NCBI RefSeq assembly: GCF_030272615.1
Contig: NC_081409.1
Coordinates: 618,375,255-618,435,254, forward strand
Reading direction: 5' to 3'
From: Cryptomeria japonica
Taxonomy: Eukaryota; Streptophyta; Pinopsida; Cupressales; Cupressaceae
Length of the DNA stretch: 60,000 bases
Shown here: positions 10,469-21,912 of the stretch, one piece after another
Layout: every line of letters starts with the position of its first letter
Numbering within the stretch: position 1 is the stretch's first letter
Position numbers and translations under genes: made by a program
Notes under the pieces: generated by a model
The model's database searches: none
What the model saw: only the letters and a program-made list of their open reading frames with translations
Told to the model about the DNA's origin: nothing

Positions 10469-13400
10469 AAGTACATATCATGGAACATTCGAGGCCTTGA
10501 GTCGCCTGATAGAAATTTTTTTATTAAAAGGTTTCTGGACTGTCATAAAAACTTAGACTGTCTGATGTTACAAGAACATAAATCTATTGGGTTCTCCCTT
10601 GACACTACTCTTGAATTCATTTGGAGAGATGCAATCAAAATTTGCACCAACCACCTAAGAGGAAAGGGAGGTGTTGGTCTTCTGATTTCCCCTAAATGGT
10701 CAATGTACCTCAAGGATAAATGAACCTCCCCCTGTAATAGAGTGGCCTGGGTTACCCTAAATGTTAAAGGAACTTGATTTGGCATATGCTCCATATATGC
10801 ATCTAATGACTACAAGGAAAGAATTTCCCTCTCGAATTGGCTAACATCCCTCCCAAATATCCCCTAGGTCATTGCTGGAGACTTTAATATGACTGAATCC
10901 CAGGATGACAAGGCTGGGGGACTTTCGTTTGAATGGAAATCCTCAGAAAAACTCCACTGGGATAGGTGTAAATAATATCTGTAATTGTTTGACCCCTTCG
11001 AAGGCACTAAACCTGATACACCCAACCTATAGCACACCTGGTGTAATTTTCAAACAACACTAATAGGATCTACTCCAGGCTAGATAGATTCTATGCTAAT
11101 AAGGACTTCTTCTCCTTTTCCTCCAATCAATCTGGGAATGCGGTTGCAGTCTTACCAACTACCCTATCTGATCACTTCCCCATTCTAGCCAACATTAATA
11201 TCTGGAACTCCATTACCCCTAGTCACCCTCACTATAAGAAGTTTTTGCTTAACACCTCCTTGCTACAAGATGAGGAAGTTCTTAATGCCATCAAGATAGT
11301 TAGACTCTTCAATCTGCAACCCCATCTCCCCCAATCCCACACTCTCAGATGGCAGAGGAATATCTCCTCCTGGCAGAACTTCTCCAAACCATTGGTCAGA
11401 AAAAAGCCAAGGACTTTAGGTTCATAGAAAAAACCCTTACCCTTCGGCTTCACTCTCTGGAGCATGAAATCCAACTACAACCCTCTTCTCCTACCTTGGC
11501 CAAATAGGTCTCCGAGGCTAGAAATATCCTCAAAAAACACCAACAGGTTAAAATTAAAGGTTCTTTCATTAGAGCCCATAACCACTGGCTCCAATTTGGT
11601 GATAAAGGCCTCAAAATATTCTTTAATCTTCTCAAGCAAAAATAGATCAAAGAAAGAATAGATAGAATAATGGTAGATAATAAGGATCTCTTGGATCTCA
11701 ATGATATCAAGGAAGCCTTTGAAATATTTTACAAGAGTCTGTTTACCTCAGAGGATAATGAGGCCTCGGTAGATGCTCGTGCCAAGTGTAGGACCATTAT
11801 TCCTAATATAATCTTTGAGGACAAAGCTAGCCTCCTTAAAACTAAGCTAATCATGCAATAAATTAAGGATGCCATTAAGGCTCTCAAGGATAACAAGGCC
11901 CCAGGCCTTGATGAACTTCCTACTGAATTCTACAAAACAAACATTGACTGGATCTCCAATGACCTCTATGACATCTACAATGAGGCCCTTGACACTGGCA
12001 CCCTGGGGGAATTCATAAATAGGGGCATCATTAAGCTTATTCCAAAAGAGGGGGATAAAGCCCTCATTAAGAATTGGAGGCCAATCACCCTCCTCAACGT
12101 CTCCTACAAAATCTTAGCCAAAGCCTTAGCCTCTCGCCTTGAGAAGATCCTCCCCAAATTCATCTGGTCTACCCAAGCAGGATTCATTAAAGGCAGATAC
12201 ATCTTGGAGAATCTTGTAACGAATTGGGAATCCATGGAATGGGCCAGAACCTCAAACCAAGATGCCACCATGTTCCTTGTCGACTTTGAGAAAGCTTATG
12301 ACAGGGTGGAATGGGACTTCATCCTCATGATGCTCTCTGCTTTTGGCTTCCCTAGTGAGTTCTGTGATTATGTTCAAATCCTCCTCAAGGACGCATCTGC
12401 CCTGGTTGAAGTCAATGGGATCCTCTCCCAACCTATTCCTCTATCTAGGTCAATTAGGAAGGGCTGCCCCCTTGCCCCTGCTCTGTTTGTCATTGCATCA
12501 GATGCCCTATATTATCTCCTTAGAGATGACACCCTATCCCCCCGTTTCCATGGCATTACTATGCCGAACGACTCTGATCTGATCAACATCTGGTTTGCCG
12601 ATGACACCTCATTGTTCCTACAACTCTCAAGGCACAATATTGATTCCCTTAATCAAAAACTTGACTTCTTTGGTAGAGCCTCTGGAGCCCGAATGTCTAG
12701 CACAAAATCCATTCTACTTGGGTGGAAAGAAAAACCTCCAGACTGGCTTTACTAGTTTGGATATGCTTGGGGAGGACCAAATAAATTAGTCTATTACCTT
12801 GGTATCCCCTTTTCTGTTTCTCCCTCTCTTAAAGACATGTGGGGTTGGGTCAAGGGGAAAATAGACAGTAAGCTCAACAAATGGGACAATAGAGTCCTCT
12901 CCCTTGCTGGCAGGATCCAAGTCTACCAAAAAATCCTATCTTCCTACAACATCTACTACTCCTCAGTGTGGATGTTCAACAACTACCAAATCTTTGAAAT
13001 CCAAAAAGCTATCAGACAATTCCTATGGTCTGATGGAAAGGGTAAAAGGAAAGCTCACGTGGTCAAATGGACCTGGTGCCACTTAGACAAAAGCTTGGTG
13101 GGCTAGGCCTCAAGGATCTTAGGATGCAAGGTATCTCCCTCACAGCCAAATGGATTTTTCACTCACTGGAAGGTCAAGAACCTTGGAAAATCCTCATCAG
13201 AAACAACATACAAAATGGTGTTCCCAAAACTGCCAAAACCTGGAAAGCCCTCTCATTCAGTGATCTAATTATAGGCAGTTTCCCTGTGTCTGTCCAAGGC
13301 ACCTGGGTGTTTAAATCCATCTGGAAAGCCTAGGAGCATGTGCGTGGTCTTATGAACAACTCAAGCTTCAACTATGACGATACCCTCCACGGTGAAAGGT

Positions 13401-14499
13401 TAATATGATGGAACCTTCTTCATAACTCCAAACCCCTAGCTTTGACCCAAGGTTGTTCTGCTAAGCATTGGAATAGTAAAGGAATCAAGTATATTATGGA
13501 CATTTTAGAACATGATGACCTTATCAGCTAGGAGACTCTTAGCACTACATATGATCTCCCTGCTTCACATAAGAAGACCTACAACATGATAAAAAATGCT
13601 TGCACTCCCCTTAATCTCCCCAAGAACACCCAAGTTGACGCCCATAGGTACCTTACATTCCTTTGGAAAAATGGCTCTAACCTCCTCAAGATCAAAGCCA
13701 AGTCTATCTATACCCTACTCAATAGTGACACCTCAGTGATCGAGCATATCAACACTTTGTGGTATACTAACCATACCCCCCAAATTTGGTAGAAAACCTT
13801 TGAGAAGCTCTCGCAGTCCCCCATCCCCCCTAAGATCAAATGCTTTAGATGGCTACTTATATTGGACACATTACCTGTAAGGAATAAATCGGCTGCATAT
13901 GATCTTTGTTCTATCTGCAGAAAGCCTGAGACCGCGTGCCACATCTTCCTTGACTACCCCTTTGCTAGAGAAATTTGGCTGATGTTTGGAATATCTATTA
14001 TAGAATATGTTTACACTCTTGATATAGTTACTGGTTTTATTCAAGGACTGAGGAAGGATACTAACCTTGTTTGGCAAATTCTATCTTCTTACATTCTTTG
14101 GTTTATTTGGAAACTTAAGAATGAGGAGAAGTTCCAAGGTATTACAAGGAAATGTACTGGTTTTTAAAAAAACTCACACATTACAAAATTGTTGTGTAGG
14201 TCTATTTTCTGATGAACATCAAGAGAAAAAATCTCCTGTGATTTATCAAAGATGGCAGAGCTACCATGTTTGTCTATGAGATGCAAGATGGGTACGAGTG
14301 GGCCAGGATTGCATAGAATCAGACCTCCTTTGACAAGGTAGTAAAAAAGCTAATAAAGGATCTCCAGGATAGTAGGCCCCCTCCCTTCAACAGGATAGAG
14401 ATGTGCTCCTAGATCCTAGCCAGAAAGAAGGTGGTTTGGATGGAAGGAGTTCAAGGCTGGACCACTTGGCTAGAGGACCAGGATGAGGTTCTCCAGTAG
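10466..14499 (+). pseudogene. LINE 1 ORF2: endonuclease and reverse transcriptase (decayed)
   Basis: ORF2 starts with MKYISWNIRGL, the standard opening of an exonuclease-endonuclease-phosphatase domain, followed by LMLQEHK and, after stops, GDFNMTE near 10877. The reverse transcriptase spans about 11862-12755 with PGLDELPTEFYK, the palm motif DFEKAYDRVEW and the active-site motif FADD near 12597. A stop at 12753-12755 and frameshifts near 11400-11660 and 13070-13090 break the frame. A C-terminal zf-RVT-like region lies near 13900-13980 (CSICRKPETACH). Coding similarity continues past 14280 to a TAG at 14497-14499. The intact length would be about 1,340 codons, normal for L1 ORF2. The enzyme would nick target DNA and prime cDNA synthesis there. 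This copy cannot make active protein. Confidence 0.9.
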
Positions 14500-14672
14500 T
14501 GCTCGACTCTACTGCGTCCATTTTTCATTTTTGATATGATTAGTAGATAAATGTATATAGCTCTCTCCCTAGTTTACCAGTTTGGCGGTTGAGGCCCGAC
14601 CCTTTGCCCTCTATTTTGTATAAACTCTTTGTCTCCTACTTGAACTCTCGATTTCTAATATAAAAAAAATAA

Positions 14673-14684
14673 ATATAAGAAATG
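14673..14684. repeat. Target-site duplication, right copy (LINE 1)
   Basis: ATATAAGAAATG is an exact match to 8839-8850 and follows the A-rich tail directly. Confidence 0.88.
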
Positions 14685-16583
14685 ACCAACAAATAAAAGT
14701 TAATTTAAAGGTTTGATGAAGATAGATCGAATAAAAATGCTAGTAAGAATGGAACAAATAAATAATAAGGTAGATCAAAGCTTCAATGATATTTATAATG
14801 AAATATGAAAACTAAAAATTAAATCTCAAAGAGAGATAAATCTTATGGTCAAGCCTTTAGGTTATGTAGTAGATATGAGCTTGTCAATGAATGTAAGGAA
14901 ACAAAATACTTATTTATATAAATCTTAGGGTAAATTTCTTAAATAAGCTTTGGTAAAGAAATATTTGAGGAATAATAGCTTGAACCAATAAAAATATTCC
15001 ATGAAATACATGAAATTTAAATAAAAATGAAGGATGCATAATTAATAACAGTTCAAGTTCTTAATTTATTTAGCCTGACAGAAAACTATTTAATTCTATC
15101 CTAAGAAAATATTACACAATTTGATACATTGTGAAACTAACCTAATTATTTATTATCTTGGTTTAACAAGCTCTAAATATGTCAAAATGATTCATTCATA
15201 TTTAAAATAAACAAGTGCCACATAGTGGCGAGTACTTGCCTTTTTAATTTGTAGTTTAAATAGTAATTTATTAATTGTAATTAATATATTCTTAAATTTA
15301 ATTTATTTTGTTTTATATTATTATTTTTTGTTAATTTGTAGTTGAAATAGTAATTTATTAATTGTAACTAATATATTTTTAATTTAAATTTTTTTATATT
15401 ATTTATACAATTTGTGATGGCATTGATACCTAATTTTTTCTATCTATATTATAAACTTTTTATTAGCCAATCATTTGCAACGAATTTTTTTTTTTGTAAA
15501 TTATAATGTTAACAAATGTGCATCTATACTATAAAATAAATTAAAAAAATTTAAAGAAAGAAAAATAATTGCTTTTCATTGGTCTAAATAATTTTTTTTA
15601 ATAACCATATAACCACAACAAATGAATTTTCATTACAATAGTATTGCCTAACCATACATTAAAATGATGAGAAACATATTTGATAAATACATTGAAATGA
15701 TGAGAAACATATTTCTATGTCCTATGTCACCTATATAGATGTAAATGGGTCTACACAATTATGGAATTGATCATGTATCCATGTACCAAATATTTCAAAA
15801 AATTTGAGTTATTTAGTTTAGTTTAGTTTCTATATGATATAGATAATTAATCTATTATTTTAAATCCTATAAAGATGTCAATTCAAAAAATTTAGACAAC
15901 CATCAAAGACAATAATTAACAAGTGCCACCAAATGACTAGTACTTGTCTTTTTAGTGTTGTAATTTAATTATTGAATAGTTATAACCATAATTTTAATTA
16001 AATGTTAATTTTAATTTTAATGATAATAATAATATTTAATAATAATTAAAATTATAATTATAATTTAATTATTATAGAAAATTAAGATTATAATAATCTT
16101 AATTAATAACTATTTAGTTAAAATTATGAAATGATTATAAATTAAAAAACAATTAATTAAAACTAGATTTATAATATAATTGACTAAAATACTTATGATC
16201 CTAAATTAAAATAATTTTAATTATTTAGGAAAGTTTTTTGTTTTAGTGTTTTGACTTCTAACTGTTATGGATATACATTTTGTATAGTTATTCCCCTTGT
16301 TTTGGATCAACTACTAATGTGTTATTATTTTTTTAAGAGCTATTCTATTTTCATTTTAAATTACTAAAATATATAAGAATTGTTTTGAGTTATTTAATTA
16401 AGGTAAATATTATTTAATAATAATTTTAAACATCAAAATTATTTATATCAATTTTTATAATTGAATAGTTTTTAAACATACAAATATTAATATGTATTTA
16501 ATAAGTATAAAAACATATTTAATTATTTAACTGTGATAATCATAATTATTATCTAATCTAATAATTAATAATAATTAACTTTG
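14685..16583. other. AT-rich spacer with repeat copies, no gene
   Basis: No coding signal. Two copies of a repeat start with AACAAGTGCCAC and ACTTG about 20 bases later, at 15209 and 15918 in the same orientation. Inside the first, a unit of about 92 bp (AATTTGTAGTT...TTAATTGTAA) is tandemly duplicated at 15246 and 15338. AATGATGAGAAACATATTT is duplicated near 15663 and 15697. Confidence 0.6.
16045..16235. repeat. AT-rich repeat, copy 1
   Basis: This segment begins with AAAATTATAATTATAATTTA and matches 17203-17395 along most of its length (shared landmarks: ATTATAGAAAATTAAG, TATTTAGTTAAAA, GACTAAAATACTTAT against GATTAAAATACTTAT). The two copies flank the retroposed segment 16584-17190. Confidence 0.6.
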
Positions 16584-17190
16584 ATGCTCTTCAAGCAACC
16601 TGGCCTGCATTACCAGGAATATTGAATTTTTGCTTAAGGCAACTGGCATTCAAAACAGCTTCACGTTGGATTGGAGGGCAAAATTTCTTCAAGACAAAGA
16701 GTTAGCGGGTGCTAATGGATTTGGGATTTTGGAGAATGGAGATTTGGTGGATCGTAATGACTAGGGGTTTGGGCTTGCTGAGGAGTGGTTCCCAAATGAC
16801 TACCAACTCCCTAGGGAGAAGGCAGAAATAGAGGCTCCCTCGAACTGTGGCATTGAATGCCCTATTGTCCTGGATGCGGCTCATGCTCTTGTGGATGTTG
16901 ACTCTGAAGACTCCCTTTGACTTTGGTTGTCACCTCTCTTTCTGGTTTCTGTGTTTTGGTTATTGTCTTTTTTTGTTTAAAGGCCTTTGTTATCTACTTC
17001 GAGAGGTTGGCATCTGATGTTTTGTACTTATCCAGCCTCCATTCCTGGTATTTTTGTATAAGGAATAGAGCTAGGGTAGGGGGTTTTCTTCCTGGTTCTT
17101 TCCCCCTACCGCTCTCACTGAATCAGGCCTTGTATTCTCTTATTTTGATTAATACAAGGGTGTTGCCCCTCTGTAGCTATTTACTTATTA
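16584..17190 (+). mobile_element. 5'-truncated LINE or retroposed 3' end
   Basis: A block of balanced base composition stands out from AT-rich surroundings and ends in a run of ten A residues (ending at 17190). A coding-like frame before about 16916 contains DYQLPREKAEIEAP and ends VDVDSEDSL with a TGA, followed by about 270 bp of T-rich 3' UTR-like sequence (TTTGATTAATACAAGGG) and the poly(A). This is what the 3' end of a LINE ORF2 or of a retroposed transcript looks like. No clear target-site duplication is visible, and the protein piece is too short to assign to a family. The 3' UTR is unlike that of LINE 1. Confidence 0.55.
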
Positions 17191-17202
17191 AAAAAAAAAG
17201 TT

Positions 17203-17395
17203 AAAATTATAATTATAGTTTAATTATTATAGAAAATTAAGAATAAACCTAATTATTTCGATTAAAATAATCTTAACTAGTAATTATTTAGTTAAAAAAT
17301 TAAAATATTATTGTAAATCAAAAAAAAATTATTTAAGTTAAATTTATAATTTAAATGATTAAAATACTTATAATGATAAATTATAATATTTTTAA
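17203..17395. repeat. AT-rich repeat, copy 2
   Basis: Diverged duplicate of 16045-16235 in the same orientation, lying just beyond the poly(A) of the retroposed segment. Confidence 0.6.
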
Positions 17396-17399
17396 ATTT

Positions 17400-18903
17400 A
17401 AAAGGCTAAATTATATCTTATATAAATAAAATTTATTATGTTATTTACTTTTCCCACTTTTTTGTATTAGTAAAAGTTGCACATTTTCATTTATTTGTAT
17501 TTTAAAACCTAATAATTTATCTATAAACATTTCCTTAATAATGGATTTGGAAAATGATTGCATACTCCATTCAGTAAGGGCACTGGTAGGAAAGAATGGA
17601 GGAAGAAAACCCCTGGTCTTGCCCAGATCCCTTAGAGGATTGGAATCTATTGATACACTTAACAAGAATGAGAACAAGATACAATAGTCATTGGGAAAAT
17701 CCCATTTGGTTGAGCTATATGATAAAGAGATATCATTCTAAAATTTTGAAGTTCTAAAAGAACTGCTCATTCCTAAAAAATGATTTTTGCATCACCCTTT
17801 ATTGCTTGGATCAAGTCTCTCGGAAGCAGGTTACAAAATGATCTCCTTATCTGCAAAAGATCTTATGGCCAAGATCAGTGTCAGTAAATACACTACAAAG
17901 CTTAAATGAGAGAACAATGTCAAGAGACTCCCTGAATGAATAATAAAGCTCCAGAACCCTCAAGGGGAAGGCCCTGCTAGGCTAATCATGACTAGACCTA
18001 CATCAAACCTTCAGACTTATCCTACATCAATCACTCCAAGAGATGCTAGCCCAAAAAAACCCCACAACAGGTAATGCCAAACCTTCATAATTAATCTACA
18101 ACATCCTTAGAGACTATAAGTGATGTTAAGAGTTTTTGAAGCCCAAATCATAGTATAGGAATATCATAGCACTATATTGGGAGATATAGCCAATCAAAAA
18201 GGACAATAACACCAAATATTATCAAAGTTAGATCGTATTTCTCCTTCTTACTACAAGGAGAAATCAAGATGGCTACCACCTTTCAAAAATAGACAAACAT
18301 CCTGCACAAGAGAGAAGGAAGAAGGAGAAAAATCCTTAACCAAATTGCAGAAAGAAGCACGCATAATCAACATAGAAGCCTACAGATGAAGTCGAAGACA
18401 ACCACCAAAATGAATCATCCATAATCATTCAAAAGAGAGAAAAGGCCAAACACTTCTTAAATGAATGCCAGACAGATATCTCTATGGATCCAGATAAGAA
18501 TATATATTTACTTTTATATACCCAAATATATGTATATGTACACACACACACATATATATAAATAGATAGAAAATAAGATAACAACTCATTAAAAGCTTGG
18601 AATGAACTGACAAATGTTTCTAGTCACAAAGGGCTATCAGATCACACAAGATAAAAAATACTACCAAAAGTTAAGACGATAAGATTAATATACTTAATCC
18701 ATAAACACTTTAAAAAATCTAAGTCCAAGTTGCGAAGGGATGACCCAACTTAAGGGATAGAAACAAAACTAAAGTTAGAGTAAAAATCATACTTAATAAC
18801 CATATGACTAAAGATAGATTTGTTTGATCTAGGTCAAAAAAAAAAACTATAAACACTTAAGAGTCATAAAGAGGCGGGAAGCCTGAAACCATAACGAACC
18901 CAT
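17400..18903. other. Non-coding stretch; minus strand resembles a 3' UTR
   Basis: No supported gene. On the minus strand 17700-17560 shares GGGGTTTTCTTCCT, TTCTTTCC and an ACTGAAT block in the same order as the 3' UTR at 17085-17140, and ends near TACTAATACAAAAAAGTGGG. It may be the 3' UTR of the minus-strand reading frame at 18904-19598. A short (AC)n(TA)n microsatellite lies at about 18540-18562. Confidence 0.4.
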
Positions 18904-19598
18904 CTAACTAGCCCGACATCTCCTTACCCACTCCTGTGGAACCTTTTCTCCAGAGCTGGCTGGCAAATTAGCAAGGGAGGAAGCAGGGGATGGGGGGATT
19001 TCCACATCATCCAGAACCATTTCAATATTCTCCACTTCTAGATAGTTAGCCAACCACCTGTTGCACATTGGTTTCCTAACTTGTAGAAGCCACATGAGGA
19101 AGATGAGATTCCTTCACCTAATTGGGTTGTAGGCTTCAAATGATATCGATCCTCAATTGACAAAAATGTGTATCTAGGCACCCGATTATTCATCTTGATG
19201 AGAATATCATAGTCATGAGGCTTCGGAGCAGAGAGCTCCTCGTTAATATTAACCACTATGCGGTCCAATTCTCCATGCAGTTCCTTCTTGAAGACCTTTT
19301 TACAAAGTTTCATTACCACATTCTTGTCATTCTCAAAATGCATAGCCACTACCAAGAACATTGCGGCAATATCTAAATTGGCTTTGGTGCGGTCTTCATT
19401 CATAATATAATCGTTCCCGAGGATTTTCATGACCGCCCCGATGACCAGGGGGTTCGGAAAGACCAGGATGCCTTTGAATCTTTCCTCCTTAATTTCTCCT
19501 AAAATATCCATTTTCCACTTGAGCCCTATTAATCTTAGCGGGGTATCCATAGAAACTACTAGAATATCAGATAAGCCAGAGCCCAAGCAAGTAAAAAC
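18904..19598 (-). pseudogene. Unrecognised minus-strand protein frame, interrupted by element E
   Basis: A frame of about 180 codons (19598 down to 19038) continues after a frameshift near 19090 for about 60 codons to a stop at 18904. It reads as real protein: hydrophobic helices alternate with charged ones (LDIAAMFLVVAMHFENDK, MKLCKKVFKKELHG), a Pro/Ser-rich tail follows (EIPPSPASSLANLPAS). I do not recognise the family. There is no ATG at its upstream edge. When E and one copy of its AAAAG duplication are disregarded, the same frame continues on the other side at 26254 and upstream with one TAA at the join region, with coding-like sequence such as SSWPFDLYHP and RQDELYYMIPF. It is therefore probably one older ORF, perhaps of another retroelement, split by E. 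Confidence 0.5.
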
Positions 19599-19616
19599 TT
19601 AAATAGAGCTAGTATT

Positions 19617-19621
19617 AAAAG
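19617..19621. repeat. Target-site duplication of element E, left copy
   Basis: AAAAG directly precedes the 5' LTR and is repeated exactly at 26249-26253. Confidence 0.85.
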
Positions 19622-20423
19622 TGTTGGCATTCTACACTCTAGTGAGAAATGATGGTGTTGTAATTGATGGCAACCTACTAGTAACCTTGTGGCATTCATC
19701 TGGAAAACCACCGGCAGGCACCGACACCGGTAGACACTTCACCGATAGCGGCAACAATGAATACCAACACCCCAGCCGATAGGAATAAATGTTTGTTTAT
19801 TGTATTTAATTGTAAATATCTTTTTGTAAAACCGACTTGGCATATTGTAATAGAATCATATATGTATGAGATCTTGTAAATAATTTTGATATAGGAGATG
19901 AGATAGGAATGAGCGAATAATAAGAAAGATATATGTGAATGCATAGGACATATTTTGTATAAGGTTTATGGTTATAGTATGAGCTTAAACTGGTACTGAA
20001 CCTGGCATAGTTGATGCTGATTTGAAGCAGTATATTGTATTGGATTCTCATAATCTATTTTGTAAGTCAGTGAGACTTCTATTTTGTAGATTGAGCAGTG
20101 AGCTCTAGGCAATTGGCCTTCCTGCATGTGCGGGCTCCTCATTGTAAGTAATATTTATTCATTGGCCAGTGAGTGAATATTTTGGGTCACAAATCCCATC
20201 AAGGTTTTTCCCACACCAGGTTTCCTCGTTAAACATCTTGTGTTATGGTGTGTTTTCTATGTTGTCTTTATTGTTCATGTTTAGTGCATTAATTCTTATT
20301 TACCAGTACTCTGTTTTGGAATGCAAAATACTTAATAAGGTTAAATATTCTATAAACTGGTTAGATATTGATTCACCCCCCCCCCCCCTCTCATTATCTT
20401 TGGGACTATCATTAATGCTAACA
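19622..20423 (+). repeat. Element E 5' LTR
   Basis: Starts TGTTGGCATTCTACACTC and ends GCTAACA. A TATA-like ATATATGTATGAGATC lies near 19858, at the place corresponding to the TATA boxes of the A, B and D LTRs. A run of 13 C residues (20376-20388) lies about 35 bases before the end. The small open frames inside the LTR are not genes. Confidence 0.92.
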
Positions 20424-20425
20424 AT

Positions 20426-20438
20426 TGGTATCAGAGCC
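20426..20438 (+). promoter_or_regulatory. Primer-binding site of element E
   Basis: TGGTATCAGAGCC begins two bases after the LTR and is complementary to the 3' end of initiator Met-tRNA, the usual primer of plant Copia elements. Confidence 0.92.
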
Positions 20439-20470
20439 TGGTCCTCTATTTTCAAAAGCCTAATAGCTTG

Positions 20471-21568
20471 AGGAAGATTCTGACATTGGTACATAAGGAG
20501 AACTTAAGAAAGCAATTGGAAGGAGCTCTTGTAGACTATGATTCAGAGAAGTTGAAGAATATCAAACTTGAAGATGATCTAAGGACTGCATAGGAATTCA
20601 TTCAAGGACTTAAGGAGAATCTTACTATTGCTATAAATAAAAGAAAAGAACTTCATGAGAAGATGCAGAATGACAATGATGAAAAGGAAACTCTTAATGA
20701 GCTTGTAAACAAGATGAGACAAGAAAACATGACTATGAGAAATGAAATGCAAGATATGACTATGAGATTTTGTAAAGACATTGTAGACATAAAGAAAGAT
20801 GAAGATGACTTGACTAGGAGACTCAATGATGCTAGAAATGAAAATCTAAGACTTAGTCATGAAAATAATATGTTAAAGGCAAATTTGATTCACATGCAAC
20901 ATGATAAAACTGAACTTATGAGATAAATGGGAATTCTAGAAAATGAGTTAGCTGCTACAAATTAACACAAAGAGAATTTCAAGAAAAGTTTAGAAGAACT
21001 TGATGATATGCTGAAAAGTTAGAAACCTAATGGAGATACTAATGGACTTGGATTTGAAGTTGGTGAAAGTTTTGGTACTGCAAACAATCATGATCACAGT
21101 AAACCAGTAAGACAATCTAATGCTTACAGATTTAATGGGAAATGCTTTAACTATAACAAGTTTGGTCATAGAGAAAATTAGTGTAGATCTGGAAACAATC
21201 AGAACACTAATGAACCCACCGATCAATGTTCCAAATGCAACAAAGTTGGTCATAATTCAGAAAACTACACAATGAATGTGAGATGTTATGTTTGTGAAAG
21301 ATTTGGGCACTTATCTAATCAATGCAGGACACAAACTGGCATAGGATATGGAAAGGCTATTTAGAAGAATAATGTGACTTGTTATGCTTGTAATAAGATT
21401 GGACATAGTGCAAAATTTTGTAGAAGCAAGACTTCACCAACAAACAATAAAGGACCCAGTTTGAAAGGCAAAGAAAAGGTTGATGAGGTAAAGCAAGAAT
21501 TTTCAAAACAATGGATTAGAAAGATGGATCAGAATGTTGATGAGACTATATCTTCACTGGTAGAATAG
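20471..21568 (+). pseudogene. Element E gag-like ORF: coiled coil and four zinc knuckles
   Basis: One frame, broken by several stops (for example near 20591, 20924 and 20964) and lacking a clear ATG, encodes a long charged helix rich in Glu, Lys, Asn and Met (20500-21020: heptad-like NELVNKMRQENMTMRNEM), then four CCHC zinc knuckles between 21144 and 21425. Knuckles 3 (CYVCERFGHLSNQC) and 4 (CYACNKIGHSAKFC) are intact; knuckles 1 and 2 each have one Cys replaced by Tyr. It ends at TAG 21566-21568, with coding-like sequence in other frames to about 21750 (GDKIDFFFTERCVKFSLN). Such a protein would package element RNA. The usual globular Copia gag domain seen in A and B is not recognisable; a coiled coil stands in its place. 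Confidence 0.8.
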
Positions 21569-21760
21569 AGTATTACTCCACCAGCAGGAAATTCTTCATC
21601 CAACTGAGAAGTAACCCTTTGGGGGTATTGCAGCAAGTTGAATATCATGCAGATTACCCTTGATAGATGGTGATAAGATAGATTTCTTCTTTACCGAAAG
21701 ATGTGTTAAGTTTTCACTTAACCGACAAGCATTTATTGCGGTTGTTGAATGAAATTTCAT

Positions 21761-21767
21761 TATAAAT
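21761..21767 (+). promoter_or_regulatory. TATA-like box before the second ORF of element E
   Basis: TATAAAT lies 146 bp before the ATG at 21913, in a stretch that has stops in every frame and looks like a leader. It would suit an internal promoter for the second ORF. This is inferred from position and sequence only, and chance occurrence in AT-rich DNA is possible. Confidence 0.35.
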
Positions 21768-21912
21768 CATCAATTTTCCTTCATTTTTGAATCATCAAGC
21801 ATTCAAACTAGTAGAGAGCATGAAAATCCAAGCAAAAGAATTCAAGGCAAAGAAGTGAAGCAATTTCTTTCAAGCACTCAAACATTATCAGGCAGCTTAA
21901 GGTATTTTTCAA

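Larger units (their letters stand above)
8851..14672 (+). mobile_element. Full-length L1-type LINE (LINE 1)
   Basis: This non-LTR retrotransposon of 5,822 bp is bounded by a perfect 12-bp target-site duplication. It has an ORF1 (nucleic-acid-binding gag-like protein), an ORF2 (apurinic endonuclease, reverse transcriptase, C-terminal zinc-binding region), a short 3' UTR and an A-rich tail (TATAAAAAAAATAA) ending at 14672. Both ORFs are damaged by nonsense codons, many of them TAG or TGA where Gln, Arg or Trp would be expected; such changes suit decay of methylated DNA. The intact duplication shows that the whole element entered at once and was not truncated at its 5' end. No RNase H domain is seen, unlike the minus-strand LINE at 26730-33060, so the two belong to different L1 lineages. 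Confidence 0.93.

Noticed and set aside
16917-17204. 95-codon frame on the plus strand
   Set aside because: It lies in the T-rich 3' UTR of the retroposed segment and runs into the poly(A).
17441-17677. 78-codon minus-strand frame
   Set aside because: It falls in the UTR-like stretch and shows no protein pattern.
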